64,000 bases of DNA. Origin: Calditrichia bacterium. Lineage in GTDB: Bacteria > Calditrichota > Calditrichia > RBG-13-44-9 > J075. The notes beneath the pieces were generated by a model. It saw nothing but the letters and a program-made list of their open reading frames with translations. It did no database searches and was not told the origin of the DNA. Each line of letters begins with the position of its first letter. Positions within the stretch are counted from its first letter, which is position 1. Of the stretch, positions 1-8,790 are shown in pieces. The DNA is taken from the NCBI GenBank assembly GCA_028284445.1, contig JANQRS010000068.1:62001-126000 (forward strand), given 5' to 3'. The translations under genes were made by a program, and so were the position numbers.

Positions 1-2
1 AT

Positions 3-3000
3 GATGGCCCTGATGGCAGTGCCGACCTGTCAGGCGTGATCGGGGTAAATGACATGTCTGCCTTTAGCTTTTCCTATTCCGGTCACAACAACTTTATGGA
101 TGAACTGCAGCCGGTGACATCCACAGCCATTTGGCAGAACGATGTCAATATTGATATCAGTGGTGTTTTCTATACCGGTTTTGGCAGTGGCCGCTCCGTT
201 GGGGTGGTGCCGTCCTTCGCCGGATTTGACAATTCTAGCAACAAACTGAACCGTATCGAGCGCCTACTGGATCCTTTGTCCAGAGACGGATTCATTGATG
301 GACATAAGCCGCCGCGTCCGGAACGCGAAGCGCGTTCGAAATTCGTAAAAAAAGCGGCGCCGGAAAATTCTGCGCTGAAGAAACAGCGCGCCCAGGAACG
401 GCAATTTGCCGAAGTTACTGCAGCAGGGGTCAAAGTCCTGGCCAACAATAAAGTAGACCTGATGGCTGCATACCTCGGGCTCTTCCGTAATACCGGCGCG
501 GCAACCATTGCCGTAAGCGATTCTGTTGTGAACGACTCGCTGTTGGTAAATGGCACCAATGCCATCGTAATGACCATTACCAATGCCGGTGGTAGCCTGG
601 CAGGAGATCTCACCTACACAATTACGGAAAATCCCGATGAAGCCTGGTTGAGTGTGTCGCCGGATTCCGGAACTCTCGGCGGTAATGATGTTGATGAAAT
701 TACCCTGTCATTTGATGCCAACGGCTTGGCAGCTGGTGATTATTCCACAACACTGGAAGTCGCCTCCAACGACACATTGAATCCTCTCTTAACGGTGACC
801 GTGAATCTACTGGTCAGCGACGCACCGGTTATTGCAACCAGTCCTGATGAGTTCGATTATTCCTTGGGATCAACAGAAGTGCTCACCGATACCCTGACAA
901 TTACCAACAACGGTGCCGGTCCATTGGACTTCACTGTGCGGGTTGCCGGAGCAGAAGGTCCGAGCGCTAAAGTTGATATCCTGGCAGCAGGAAAAGCGGC
1001 GAAAGATGATCGGGTGCTGGCAAGAGGAACGCCGGTTCCGCTTCATACTCTGAGCAAGGTCACACCTTCTCTACAGGGTGTTGGTGAAGCCGATATCGAT
1101 TTGACCTCGGTCTCCCAAAGTGGCCTCTCGAAGCTGGGCGGTCTGAATGGTGTTACCCTCGAAGGTGAGGAAATTTTCGGTAGCGATGACAACGAGTTTG
1201 GTCCCAGTGGTGTACGGGGTCGCGGTAACTTGTTTACCTGTACCAACTCCACGACGATACTTGAACATCGCTTCTACCTCGACATCACCGCAGCAACAGA
1301 CGTGTATTTTGTCATTGCAGAATCTGATGTGCAGGCAGGTGATTATCAGGTCATTAGTGTGTCCAACGTGAGTCCGCAAGGTCCTGGCCTCGGTTGGTAT
1401 AGCTCCGGTGATATTTCCGCGCAACTGGTTGCCGGCAAATACTATCTGATATTCGCCCAATGGGATGCGGATGCATCATACTTTAACGGACAGAATATCA
1501 CCCCGTATCCGATCGTCGCTTCTTTTGGTGAGTTGACCGCAGGCGCCGGCTGGAGCACCGGATCTGTTCCGACCTATGCAAATCCGCCGGCAGATATCCA
1601 TCCGATTGATGCGACGGCCTTTGCTGAGCCGGTGGCCTATTATCAGACCATCGTGACCGGTACCGGTGCAGATTGGGTATCAATCGATTCGACAGCCGGT
1701 GTAATTCAACCGGGCGAAAGCTTTGACGTGGCTGTTACTTTCGACGCCAATGGCTTACTCGGTGGAGATTACTACGCCGATATCATTGTTGAAAGCAATG
1801 ACCCGGTAACCCCGTTTGATACAACCAGTGCACATATTTTTGTGGACGGCACGGTTAGCATCAGCGCCAATCCCGATTCACTGGTGTTTGGCGACGCTAC
1901 CTTCCTGAATAACAGCAGCGTGGATAGTTTCTGGGTGCACAATGGCGGTAATGGCGTCTTGAGCGTTACCGACATTAGCAGTGATAATGACGTGTTCAGC
2001 GTTGGCAGCACAAGTTTCGACGTGCAGCCTTTCGATAGCGCAGCCGTCTATGTCACTTTTACGCCCGATACTGTTGCTGTTGAGATGGGTACCTTAACCA
2101 TTGCCAGCAACGACACGGGCAATGTTGATTTGGCAGTTTATGTTGAAGCTGAAGCGATATCGCCACCGGTGATGACCGTTGATCCTGATTCCATTCTTCA
2201 TACCCTGAATTTTGGTGATTCGATTGACGTCACTGTTTCTATCAACAATGCCAGCGGTGCTGATTTGGAATGGACCGTTGTGCCTCACTTGACAGCCTAT
2301 CGTGGTGGACGCGGCATCATTGGCGTGAAGCCGGGTGTTGTCAGCGATGGTGTTCGTTCCGTGGAAGAAACACCTGACTTGCAGCCAAATACCAATTTCC
2401 CGGTTCAGGAAGCAATGTGGGATCTTGTATTTAGTTTTGATTTGGAAGCAGCAAGTGGCGATCTCGGAAACGCCGGTGCTGAATTTGACGGTACTTATTA
2501 TTACACTACCCGTTGGGCTTCCAATTTGATTCATAAATATGATGTCAACGGTAATCTGGTTGAGGAATTCTCAATCGATAACGTTACTGGTCTTCGCGAC
2601 CTCGCTTTCGACGGTATTCACATGTATGGTGGCGCCAATGGCAACACCATTTATCAGATGGACTTTGTGAATAAAACCCTCGTTAGCAGCATTACTTTTA
2701 CTGGTACTGCGACAGTCCGCACTATCTCCTACGATGAAGAGTTCGACGCCTTCTGGGTAAGCGGCTTCGGCACTGATATTCAATTGGTAGCGCGTGACGG
2801 TAGCGTACGAGAAACGATTCCCCAAAGCGCTCACGGATTTACAGGCATGTATGGTTCTGCTTATGATCCATGGAGCGAGGGCGGCCCGTATCTCTGGCTG
2901 TTCGACCAGGGTCCGGGAGCAGGTTTCCCGCAAAGTATTAACCAGTTTGATCTGAATACAAATACTCTTACTGGTGTGAGCTATGATGTCGCCCAGGACT

Positions 3001-3629
3001 TCGTGGGTACCGATGGCATCGCCGGTGGTCTGTTTATCAGCGAAGGCATCTTACCGGGATTTGCCGTGGTTGGTGGTGTTCTCCAGGGCACTCCTGATAA
3101 TTTCTTCGTCTACGAGCTGGTTGAAACGGAAGCTCCCTGGATGGAAATGTTGAGTGATATGACTGGGGTAACAGCCGCCGGTGAAAGCAGCACTCTGTCC
3201 ATGCGCTTGCGAGCGATGCAGCCGGATAGCACTCTTGAAGGCTACCTGGAAATCAGATCCAATGATCCGCTGAATAACAACGAAGTTGTCATCGTCGAAT
3301 TGGGTGTTGAGGATGATACAACCGGTATTTCAATTGGCGATCAGATTCCACTTACGTTTGACGTGGGTGATAACTACCCGAATCCGTTTAACCCGACAAC
3401 CACGATCGAGTATAATGTGCCGCGCAGTGCGGACGTCAAACTGGTCATCTATAACCTGTTGGGACAGCGCGTAAGAACCTTGGTCAAGGAAAGAACTGAG
3501 CCGGGACAATATCGCGTGAAGTGGGATGGATTAAACGATGATGGTTATGGCGTTGCCAGTGGTATTTACCTCTATCGTTTTGAAGCAGCGGACTTTACCA
3601 AGGTGAAGAAAATGATCTTGCTGAAGTAA
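3..3629 (+). CDS. Secreted multi-domain Ig-like protein with type IX-style sorting tail (5' end outside window)
   Basis: The reading frame is open to the left edge of the window, so the N-terminus and any signal peptide are missing; the first internal start (GTG at 36) is probably not the real one. The visible ~1200 residues contain several Ig-like beta domains of the choice-of-anchor / ASPM-Hydin kind, with recurring 'SNDP' and 'FDANGL' segments (about residues 160-270, 530-610 and 610-710 counted from position 36). A propeller-like region follows at about 790-1020 ('FDGTYYYTT', 'YDVNGNLV'). The end is a FlgD-like sorting module starting with YPNPFNPTTTIEY and finishing with GIYLYRFEA...KKMILLK, which in FCB bacteria directs export by the type IX system. 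No catalytic motif is visible; a peptidase could lie in the missing part. A strong terminator follows the stop codon. Confidence 0.85.
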   Translation, partial: DGPDGSADLSGVIGVNDMSAFSFSYSGHNNFMDELQPVTSTAIWQNDVNIDISGVFYTGFGSGRSVGVVPSFAGFDNSSNKLNRIERLLDPLSRDGFIDGHKPPRPEREARSKFVKKAAPENSALKKQRAQERQFAEVTAAGVKVLANNKVDLMAAYLGLFRNTGAATIAVSDSVVNDSLLVNGTNAIVMTITNAGGSLAGDLTYTITENPDEAWLSVSPDSGTLGGNDVDEITLSFDANGLAAGDYSTTLEVASNDTLNPLLTVTVNLLVSDAPVIATSPDEFDYSLGSTEVLTDTLTITNNGAGPLDFTVRVAGAEGPSAKVDILAAGKAAKDDRVLARGTPVPLHTLSKVTPSLQGVGEADIDLTSVSQSGLSKLGGLNGVTLEGEEIFGSDDNEFGPSGVRGRGNLFTCTNSTTILEHRFYLDITAATDVYFVIAESDVQAGDYQVISVSNVSPQGPGLGWYSSGDISAQLVAGKYYLIFAQWDADASYFNGQNITPYPIVASFGELTAGAGWSTGSVPTYANPPADIHPIDATAFAEPVAYYQTIVTGTGADWVSIDSTAGVIQPGESFDVAVTFDANGLLGGDYYADIIVESNDPVTPFDTTSAHIFVDGTVSISANPDSLVFGDATFLNNSSVDSFWVHNGGNGVLSVTDISSDNDVFSVGSTSFDVQPFDSAAVYVTFTPDTVAVEMGTLTIASNDTGNVDLAVYVEAEAISPPVMTVDPDSILHTLNFGDSIDVTVSINNASGADLEWTVVPHLTAYRGGRGIIGVKPGVVSDGVRSVEETPDLQPNTNFPVQEAMWDLVFSFDLEAASGDLGNAGAEFDGTYYYTTRWASNLIHKYDVNGNLVEEFSIDNVTGLRDLAFDGIHMYGGANGNTIYQMDFVNKTLVSSITFTGTATVRTISYDEEFDAFWVSGFGTDIQLVARDGSVRETIPQSAHGFTGMYGSAYDPWSEGGPYLWLFDQGPGAGFPQSINQFDLNTNTLTGVSYDVAQDFVGTDGIAGGLFISEGILPGFAVVGGVLQGTPDNFFVYELVETEAPWMEMLSDMTGVTAAGESSTLSMRLRAMQPDSTLEGYLEIRSNDPLNNNEVVIVELGVEDDTTGISIGDQIPLTFDVGDNYPNPFNPTTTIEYNVPRSADVKLVIYNLLGQRVRTLVKERTEPGQYRVKWDGLNDDGYGVASGIYLYRFEAADFTKVKKMILLK

Positions 3630-3651
3630 GTAGCTTTCAAAATCTGTGTTC

Positions 3652-3682
3652 AAAGAGAGCGGGCAATTTGTCCGCTCTTTTT
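3652..3682 (+). terminator. Intrinsic terminator of the secreted Ig-like protein gene
   Basis: AGAGCGG (3656-3662) pairs with CCGCTCT (3672-3678), the stem is extended by an A-tract pairing with the T-tract, and a T-rich run follows. It lies 22 bases after the stop codon, as expected for a Rho-independent terminator. Confidence 0.8.
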
Positions 3683-3710
3683 GTTTTTGGAGGATTTGTA
3701 TTGAAAACAT

Positions 3711-3750
3711 ATCCCCTTTATCCCCCTTCGAAGAGGGATAAAGGGGGATG
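3711..3750. repeat. Palindromic repeat family A, copy 1
   Basis: CCCTTTATCCC and GGGATAAAGGG arms surround a CTTCGAAG centre. It sits between two convergent genes, a few bases past the stop of the DUF4846 gene, and could also end transcription. It shares its core with the copies at 8549-8598 and 14114-14159. Confidence 0.85.
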
Positions 3751-3753
3751 CAT

Positions 3754-4581
3754 TCATTCTGTAAACCGCCGCAAATCGTTTAGCTTGAAGGTCCATTCCG
3801 GCGTTCGCAGCTCTTCATCAATATTCGTTGAATACCATGGGCTCAGCTGTGCACTGGTGGGATTCTTCAACACATGTATGTCCTGCGCAGGCATGTAGCT
3901 TTGGCTGAGCAGAAATAGCTTCTCTCCGCTCTGCGGCGATTCAGCAACGTCCAGTACCACCACCGCATGTCCGGGAAAACCACCCTGGATAAATACATCG
4001 CCTGGTTGGATTTCTTTCAGGTCAGAAACCGCTGCCAGCTCTTTGCGAAGTGACCAGGTGCCGGCGTATGTAAAGATATTCTGTAGATATGCTTTGAAAT
4101 TCTGATAAGATGCGCCCGTCGTGTATCCCGTCTTCCAGGAAACCTTGTTGCCTTTTACGACCGGTCGTTCTCCTTTTTCCCAGCGCAGGAAATCAATTCG
4201 GTCACCGCTTGTGTAGTTGAAGTGAATCGCTTCCCAGGCCTGTCTGGAGTAGAGGAATTCTGCGCGTAAGCGCATCACGGCATCTGCACACTGTTGCAGA
4301 TCGCGAGCACCCACATCAATGTCGATTACCGCATGTTGTGCCTGCTGATTCCCTTTTGGCCTTCCATTATATAGCATTACCTGTGGTTGGCCATCCTTCA
4401 TCGGGAGGTGTCGCAGCCAGTGGGCGAAGCTGCCCTCTTTGGCTGTAATCCGTTTATAGCCGACCGGGGTTTCTATGCGTTCCAGAAGAGATGCCGTTGT
4501 TGTGTCCGTTTGCCAATGATAGACCTGGCTATACATGGACAGTGAAGAGATGAGCAGACAACTGACAACCATCTTTATCAT
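3754..4581 (-). CDS. DUF4846 family exported protein
   Basis: This 275-residue protein has a short N-terminal signal-like segment (MIKMVVSCLLISSLSMYSQ) and matches the DUF4846 family. Landmarks are 'GSFAHWLRHLPM' near residue 50, 'AVIDIDVGARDLQQCADAVMRLRAEFLY' around 90-115, 'IHFNYTSGDRIDF' around 120, and 'IQPGDVFIQGGFPGHAVVVLDVA' around 190-215. The family's function is not established; the PGDVFIQGG...GHAVVVLD segment resembles the core of NlpC/P60-like or transglutaminase-like folds, but no catalytic triad is assigned here. The gene is convergent with the preceding secreted protein gene and separated from it by a terminator and palindrome. The ribosome binding site is weak; Met4 is an alternative start. 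The periplasmic or secreted location is inferred from the N-terminus. Confidence 0.8.
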   Translation of the reverse strand: MIKMVVSCLLISSLSMYSQVYHWQTDTTTASLLERIETPVGYKRITAKEGSFAHWLRHLPMKDGQPQVMLYNGRPKGNQQAQHAVIDIDVGARDLQQCADAVMRLRAEFLYSRQAWEAIHFNYTSGDRIDFLRWEKGERPVVKGNKVSWKTGYTTGASYQNFKAYLQNIFTYAGTWSLRKELAAVSDLKEIQPGDVFIQGGFPGHAVVVLDVAESPQSGEKLFLLSQSYMPAQDIHVLKNPTSAQLSPWYSTNIDEELRTPEWTFKLNDLRRFTE

Positions 4582-4702
4582 GATTCACTCGCTTTTTTCC
4601 AAAATTTGTCTCAAAAATTGTAATACATCAATTGCGTGGGGGCAATCCTTGGTTTAAAATGAACCCGGAGCACACTTCCGACGTAAACAATATTTTTATG
4701 CC

Positions 4703-4734
4703 AGCTGAGGCAAAACCACGAGTTTGCTTCAGCT
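4703..4734 (+). promoter_or_regulatory. Leader hairpin upstream of the TPR/DUF3857/transglutaminase gene
   Basis: AGCTGAGGCAAA pairs with TTTGCTTCAGCT (one G-T wobble, one bulged A) around a CCACGAG loop. It sits 36 bases before the ATG at 4770, in the probable 5' leader. A regulatory role is only inferred from its position. Confidence 0.35.
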
Positions 4735-4769
4735 CTTAAGAAAGCCGTACAATAAAATAAGGATCTATA

Positions 4770-7700
4770 ATGCGCAATTTTAATCAGTGGAGTCTGGCAG
4801 TACTCAGCTTGCTTCTATTAACGGCCGGGGCGCTGGCGGATACCGAAAAAAGTAATCAACTGGTGGAAGAAGCCTGGGACGTTTGGGACAAGAATGATCA
4901 TGCTGCCGTTGAGGCAAAGTTCCAGGAGGCCATTGCGCAAGATCCAAAGAATAAACGCGCTTATCTTGGTTTGGCAGCTTTGTATACCATCCAGGAAAAG
5001 CATGAAAAAGCTTGGGCAACCTATCGCCATATCACCAAAATTACCGACGATAACCAGCCTTATCTCTATGCGGCCTGGTCCAGCGGTAAAGTGATATTTA
5101 ATGAAGATGACTCCTCGTCCGGTATCGTTGATATCTATCATGAACTGGCGGACAGTGGAAATAAAAATGGCCTTATGCGAGCACTTGCCAATCAGTCGCT
5201 CGGTGAATATTACGAAAAACGCAATAAGCTGCCTTTATCCCGGCAGCACTATCGGGATGTTAATACAGTTAACGACTGGAAGCTGATCGGTCCCTTCGAT
5301 AACGTGTCGGCCTCAGGCTTCAATAAGGCCTTTCCACCGGAATCCGAATTTAAACCTGACGCCAAATATCAGGGCAAAAATGCAGTGCCGGCGCAGTGGT
5401 TCAATATTGCTGCCATTCGTCCCGATAACTGGATAGATTTTCGCCGCTATTTTGCACACATGGAATCCATCTTTTATGGTAATACCTTTGTCTATTCCCC
5501 CAAAAAGCAGACTGTCAATTTAACCGTTGGTACTTCCGGCTCCTTGAAAGCCTTTCTGAACGATCAGGTAGTGATTGAATATTTCGATGAGAATAACAAT
5601 GATCTTGATACCTATGTGGTCGAAACCGAGCTGCAAAAAGGCTGGAATCGCTTGCTGGTGAAGGTTGGTTTTTCGGAGATTGAGCGCTGTAATTTCCTGG
5701 TGCGTGTTACCGATACCCAGGGTGGAAAGCTGAAAGATATCCGCATATCCTCGGATGCCCAAAAGTATCGCAAAATGAAAAATACGCCGGTAAAAACAAT
5801 TCCAAATTTTGCTGAGGCATATTTTGAAGCGCAGGTAAAGGCGCATCCGGATCATGTTGAAAACTATCTTTTGCTGGCCGATTGCTATCTGCGTAACGAT
5901 AAGGCCATTGAAGGAGAATTGGTATTGCGGGACGCGATTTCCCGGCGCCCGGAAAATGCCCTCTTTTACATCAAGATCCTGGAAGCGTATAATCGCGGCG
6001 AGAAATATGACGAGGTATTGACAACCATCGAGAAGATTTATTCGCTCGATAAGAATATTCCGCAGGTGCTGATCTACAAATACGATCAATTCCTCGAGAA
6101 CGAACAGTTCGAGCAAGCCGAAGAGGTCCTGGCAAAGCTGGAGACATTGATCCCCAATACCCAGTCCATCTACCAGCAGCGCCTGGCGATGTATTCTGCC
6201 AAGCGGGAAATCGAGAAGTATATTGCCACTGCGAAAGAGGCATACGAGAGCTTTCCTGAGAGTTGGCAAATGGCGCGGCAACAGGCAACTATTTCATATC
6301 AAACAACACGCTCTTACTACGAATCGGTGAATATATATCAGGATTATCTTAGTCGAAACTACAACGCCACTACTCTCGCGACACTGGCCAATATTTATCT
6401 CGAGGCGCAGGATGTGGAACAGTGGGAAGCTACCTATCTAAAGCTCTTTGAACTCGATCCGTCTTTTACCGGCTACTATTATCAAATGGCAAATACCTAC
6501 CAATCGCTGCAGCAATATGACAAAGCACATGAGGTGCTGGAAAAAACCCTGCAGATTTGTCCGAACAGCTCCACCTATTGGGCAAAAATGGGCGAACTCC
6601 ATCGCCTGACGAACGCTCCGGAAAAGGCTAAAGAGGCCTATCGCGAGGCGCTGCGCTTTAGTGCAACGAACTATGATGCACGTGAGAAGCTCCGTGAGCT
6701 GGAAGGCAAGTCTTCCATATTTAACAATTTTGAGATGGTGAACGTTGAAGAATTGGTGGCCAATGCCCCCGGGAGTGACGCTTATCCGACCGATGATGCG
6801 CTGGTTCTGCTGAATGATATGAAGCGCGTTGTGTATGAAAACGGCGCTTCGGAAACCTTTGCCGAAATGCTGATCAAGGTGTTTAACAACCAAGGCATTG
6901 ATTCATACAAAGAGTATCAGTTGCCTTACAATGGTCATACCGAGCAGTTGACCATCGAAAAAGCGGTAGTGATGAAGAAGGACGGTTCTGAAATCAGCGG
7001 CGATATCAATCGCAACCATATCGTTTTCAAATCGCTGGAACAAGACGAGGTCATCTATATTAAATGGAAGATCAAGAATTTCTATTCCGGCAAATTATCC
7101 AATCACTTTTGGGATCGCTTCCATTTCAGCGATTTTGATCCCAGCCGTGATATCCGCTATTCGCTCCTGGTGCCGAAAGATTTCGATTTCAGCTATAATG
7201 CCCAGAACATTGATGTGAAACCGGTGAAGAAGAAGACGCCGGATGGCATGCTCTATCAATGGCGTCTGGTTGACCAGCCTGCTATCAGTTATGAATACGA
7301 TATGCCCCTGCTGGAAGATGTTGGCAAAGTGCTCTATATTTCCAGTATCAAAGACTGGGAATTTATGGTGGATTGGTATAGCGATATCGCCTTGACGAAA
7401 GCTCGCAGCTCCTATGAAATTCGCGAGCAGGTCGAAAAGTTGTTCGCTGGCCGGGAGAATGTTTCTCGTGATGAAAAAATAAAAATCATCTATAATTTTA
7501 TTACTGAAAATATCCGCTATAGCAGCGTGTCTTTCCGGCAGTCAGCGATGGTGCCGCAGAAGGCGCGGGACGTCCTGGTAAATAAGATTGGCGATTGTAA
7601 AGACGTTTCTGCACTGGCCATCGCCATGTTGAAAGAAGTGGGTATCGATGCACACTATGTTCTCGTGAATACGCGGGACGAAGGATATAATACCAATGTA

Positions 7701-8540
7701 TTGCCGTCCATTCCCTTTAATCATTGCATTGCTGGGGTAGAAACTTCACAGGGGATCAAATACCTGGATTTAACCGCCAATAATTATGGATATGGCTCTG
7801 TGCCTGCAATGGATATGGAAGCATTTACCTTGCTGATTAAGCCAGGCAATTCCGATCCGGAATATCTCGATCCGAAGCAGTTTACCGCTCGCAACTTGAA
7901 TCGCAGAATGCTGATCGAGGTCGACGAACAAAATGGTATCCAGGTCGAGAAAACCGGCTATCGTACCGGGACGCTTGCTGCAGGGCTGCGTAACGGATTT
8001 CGCGATGAGGCGCCCAGCAATCGCCGGAAAATGCTGACTGAAACGCTCTCCGAGAACTTTCCTAACGTGAAGCTGCTCAGTTTCAAAGTTGAAAACCTCG
8101 AAGAGGTGAATGCCGGTGTCCAGTTTGATTACGCCTTTGAAGCACCGGATTACGTTTCGCAGACCGGCGAATTCAAGTTTTTCCGAATTCCCTGGACCGA
8201 CTATCTGACGTACGATCGTGCTTTGTCATACGAACAACGTCAATATCCTTATCTTTTCTGGCCCAGTGCTGACTCATTGATCGAAGAAGTAGAAATCAAG
8301 ATGCCACCGGGGTACGAGCCCTTGGAATTGGGAGATGACATTGCCATCACCAGCTCGGCAGCTGATTATAATCTAACATTTCGCATTGAGAACGGACAGG
8401 TTATTGGGCGGCGCCAATTGGTGTATAAGAAATCTGTGGTCTCTCCCGAAGAATATGTCGCATTTCGCAGTTTTTACAATCGCGTAGTGAAAGAAGATGC
8501 CCGGCAAATTTTGCTGCGGCGTGTTCAGCAGAATCAATAG
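4770..8540 (+). CDS. Exported TPR / DUF3857 / transglutaminase-like protein
   Basis: This 1256-residue protein begins with a clear signal peptide (cleavage likely after TAGALA, residue ~23). TPR-like helices occupy about 30-140. A beta-rich insertion lies at about 170-330, and a second TPR block spans about 350-660. A DUF3857 domain follows (about 680-840), then a transglutaminase-like core with the full triad: Cys943 in GDCKD, His985 in FNHC and Asp1000 in YLDLTA. A beta-sandwich tail ends the chain. The DUF3857-plus-transglutaminase pairing is common in Bacteroidota and relatives; the enzyme's substrate is generally unknown, with cysteine peptidase or crosslinking activity possible. The start is supported by AAGGATCTATA before the ATG. 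It precedes the giant NTPase-TPR gene on the same strand, but a palindrome and 250 bases separate them, so co-transcription is uncertain. Confidence 0.88.
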   Translation: MRNFNQWSLAVLSLLLLTAGALADTEKSNQLVEEAWDVWDKNDHAAVEAKFQEAIAQDPKNKRAYLGLAALYTIQEKHEKAWATYRHITKITDDNQPYLYAAWSSGKVIFNEDDSSSGIVDIYHELADSGNKNGLMRALANQSLGEYYEKRNKLPLSRQHYRDVNTVNDWKLIGPFDNVSASGFNKAFPPESEFKPDAKYQGKNAVPAQWFNIAAIRPDNWIDFRRYFAHMESIFYGNTFVYSPKKQTVNLTVGTSGSLKAFLNDQVVIEYFDENNNDLDTYVVETELQKGWNRLLVKVGFSEIERCNFLVRVTDTQGGKLKDIRISSDAQKYRKMKNTPVKTIPNFAEAYFEAQVKAHPDHVENYLLLADCYLRNDKAIEGELVLRDAISRRPENALFYIKILEAYNRGEKYDEVLTTIEKIYSLDKNIPQVLIYKYDQFLENEQFEQAEEVLAKLETLIPNTQSIYQQRLAMYSAKREIEKYIATAKEAYESFPESWQMARQQATISYQTTRSYYESVNIYQDYLSRNYNATTLATLANIYLEAQDVEQWEATYLKLFELDPSFTGYYYQMANTYQSLQQYDKAHEVLEKTLQICPNSSTYWAKMGELHRLTNAPEKAKEAYREALRFSATNYDAREKLRELEGKSSIFNNFEMVNVEELVANAPGSDAYPTDDALVLLNDMKRVVYENGASETFAEMLIKVFNNQGIDSYKEYQLPYNGHTEQLTIEKAVVMKKDGSEISGDINRNHIVFKSLEQDEVIYIKWKIKNFYSGKLSNHFWDRFHFSDFDPSRDIRYSLLVPKDFDFSYNAQNIDVKPVKKKTPDGMLYQWRLVDQPAISYEYDMPLLEDVGKVLYISSIKDWEFMVDWYSDIALTKARSSYEIREQVEKLFAGRENVSRDEKIKIIYNFITENIRYSSVSFRQSAMVPQKARDVLVNKIGDCKDVSALAIAMLKEVGIDAHYVLVNTRDEGYNTNVLPSIPFNHCIAGVETSQGIKYLDLTANNYGYGSVPAMDMEAFTLLIKPGNSDPEYLDPKQFTARNLNRRMLIEVDEQNGIQVEKTGYRTGTLAAGLRNGFRDEAPSNRRKMLTETLSENFPNVKLLSFKVENLEEVNAGVQFDYAFEAPDYVSQTGEFKFFRIPWTDYLTYDRALSYEQRQYPYLFWPSADSLIEEVEIKMPPGYEPLELGDDIAITSSAADYNLTFRIENGQVIGRRQLVYKKSVVSPEEYVAFRSFYNRVVKEDARQILLRRVQQNQ

Positions 8541-8548
8541 CGACAAAT

Positions 8549-8598
8549 TGCACAAAACATCCCCCTTTATCGCCCTTCGAAGGGGGATGTTTTGTGCA
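8549..8598. repeat. Palindromic repeat family A, copy 2
   Basis: A 17-bp perfect stem, TGCACAAAACATCCCCC (8549-8565) with GGGGGATGTTTTGTGCA (8582-8598), encloses TTTATCGCCCTTCGAA. The GC-rich core matches family A. In this copy the flanks also pair, so the inverted symmetry extends beyond the core. It lies 8 bases after a stop codon and may end that transcript. The rest of the 250-base gap up to 8790 shows no gene. Confidence 0.85.
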
Positions 8599-8790
8599 GG
8601 TATTTAGATCATACAAACCGTACTCTGATTCTTTGCCGGTACCTAACCTGCTAAAAGAGTGTGTCCCTTCAAATTTAAAACCCTTCTTTATAAGGCTTTC
8701 CTCACAAAGGTAGTAGAGCTTTACCCTTACTTTGACCCTTGCCTGAATGTTTATCTTTGGAATTCAAGCGCGGATATATAGAGGGTCCAG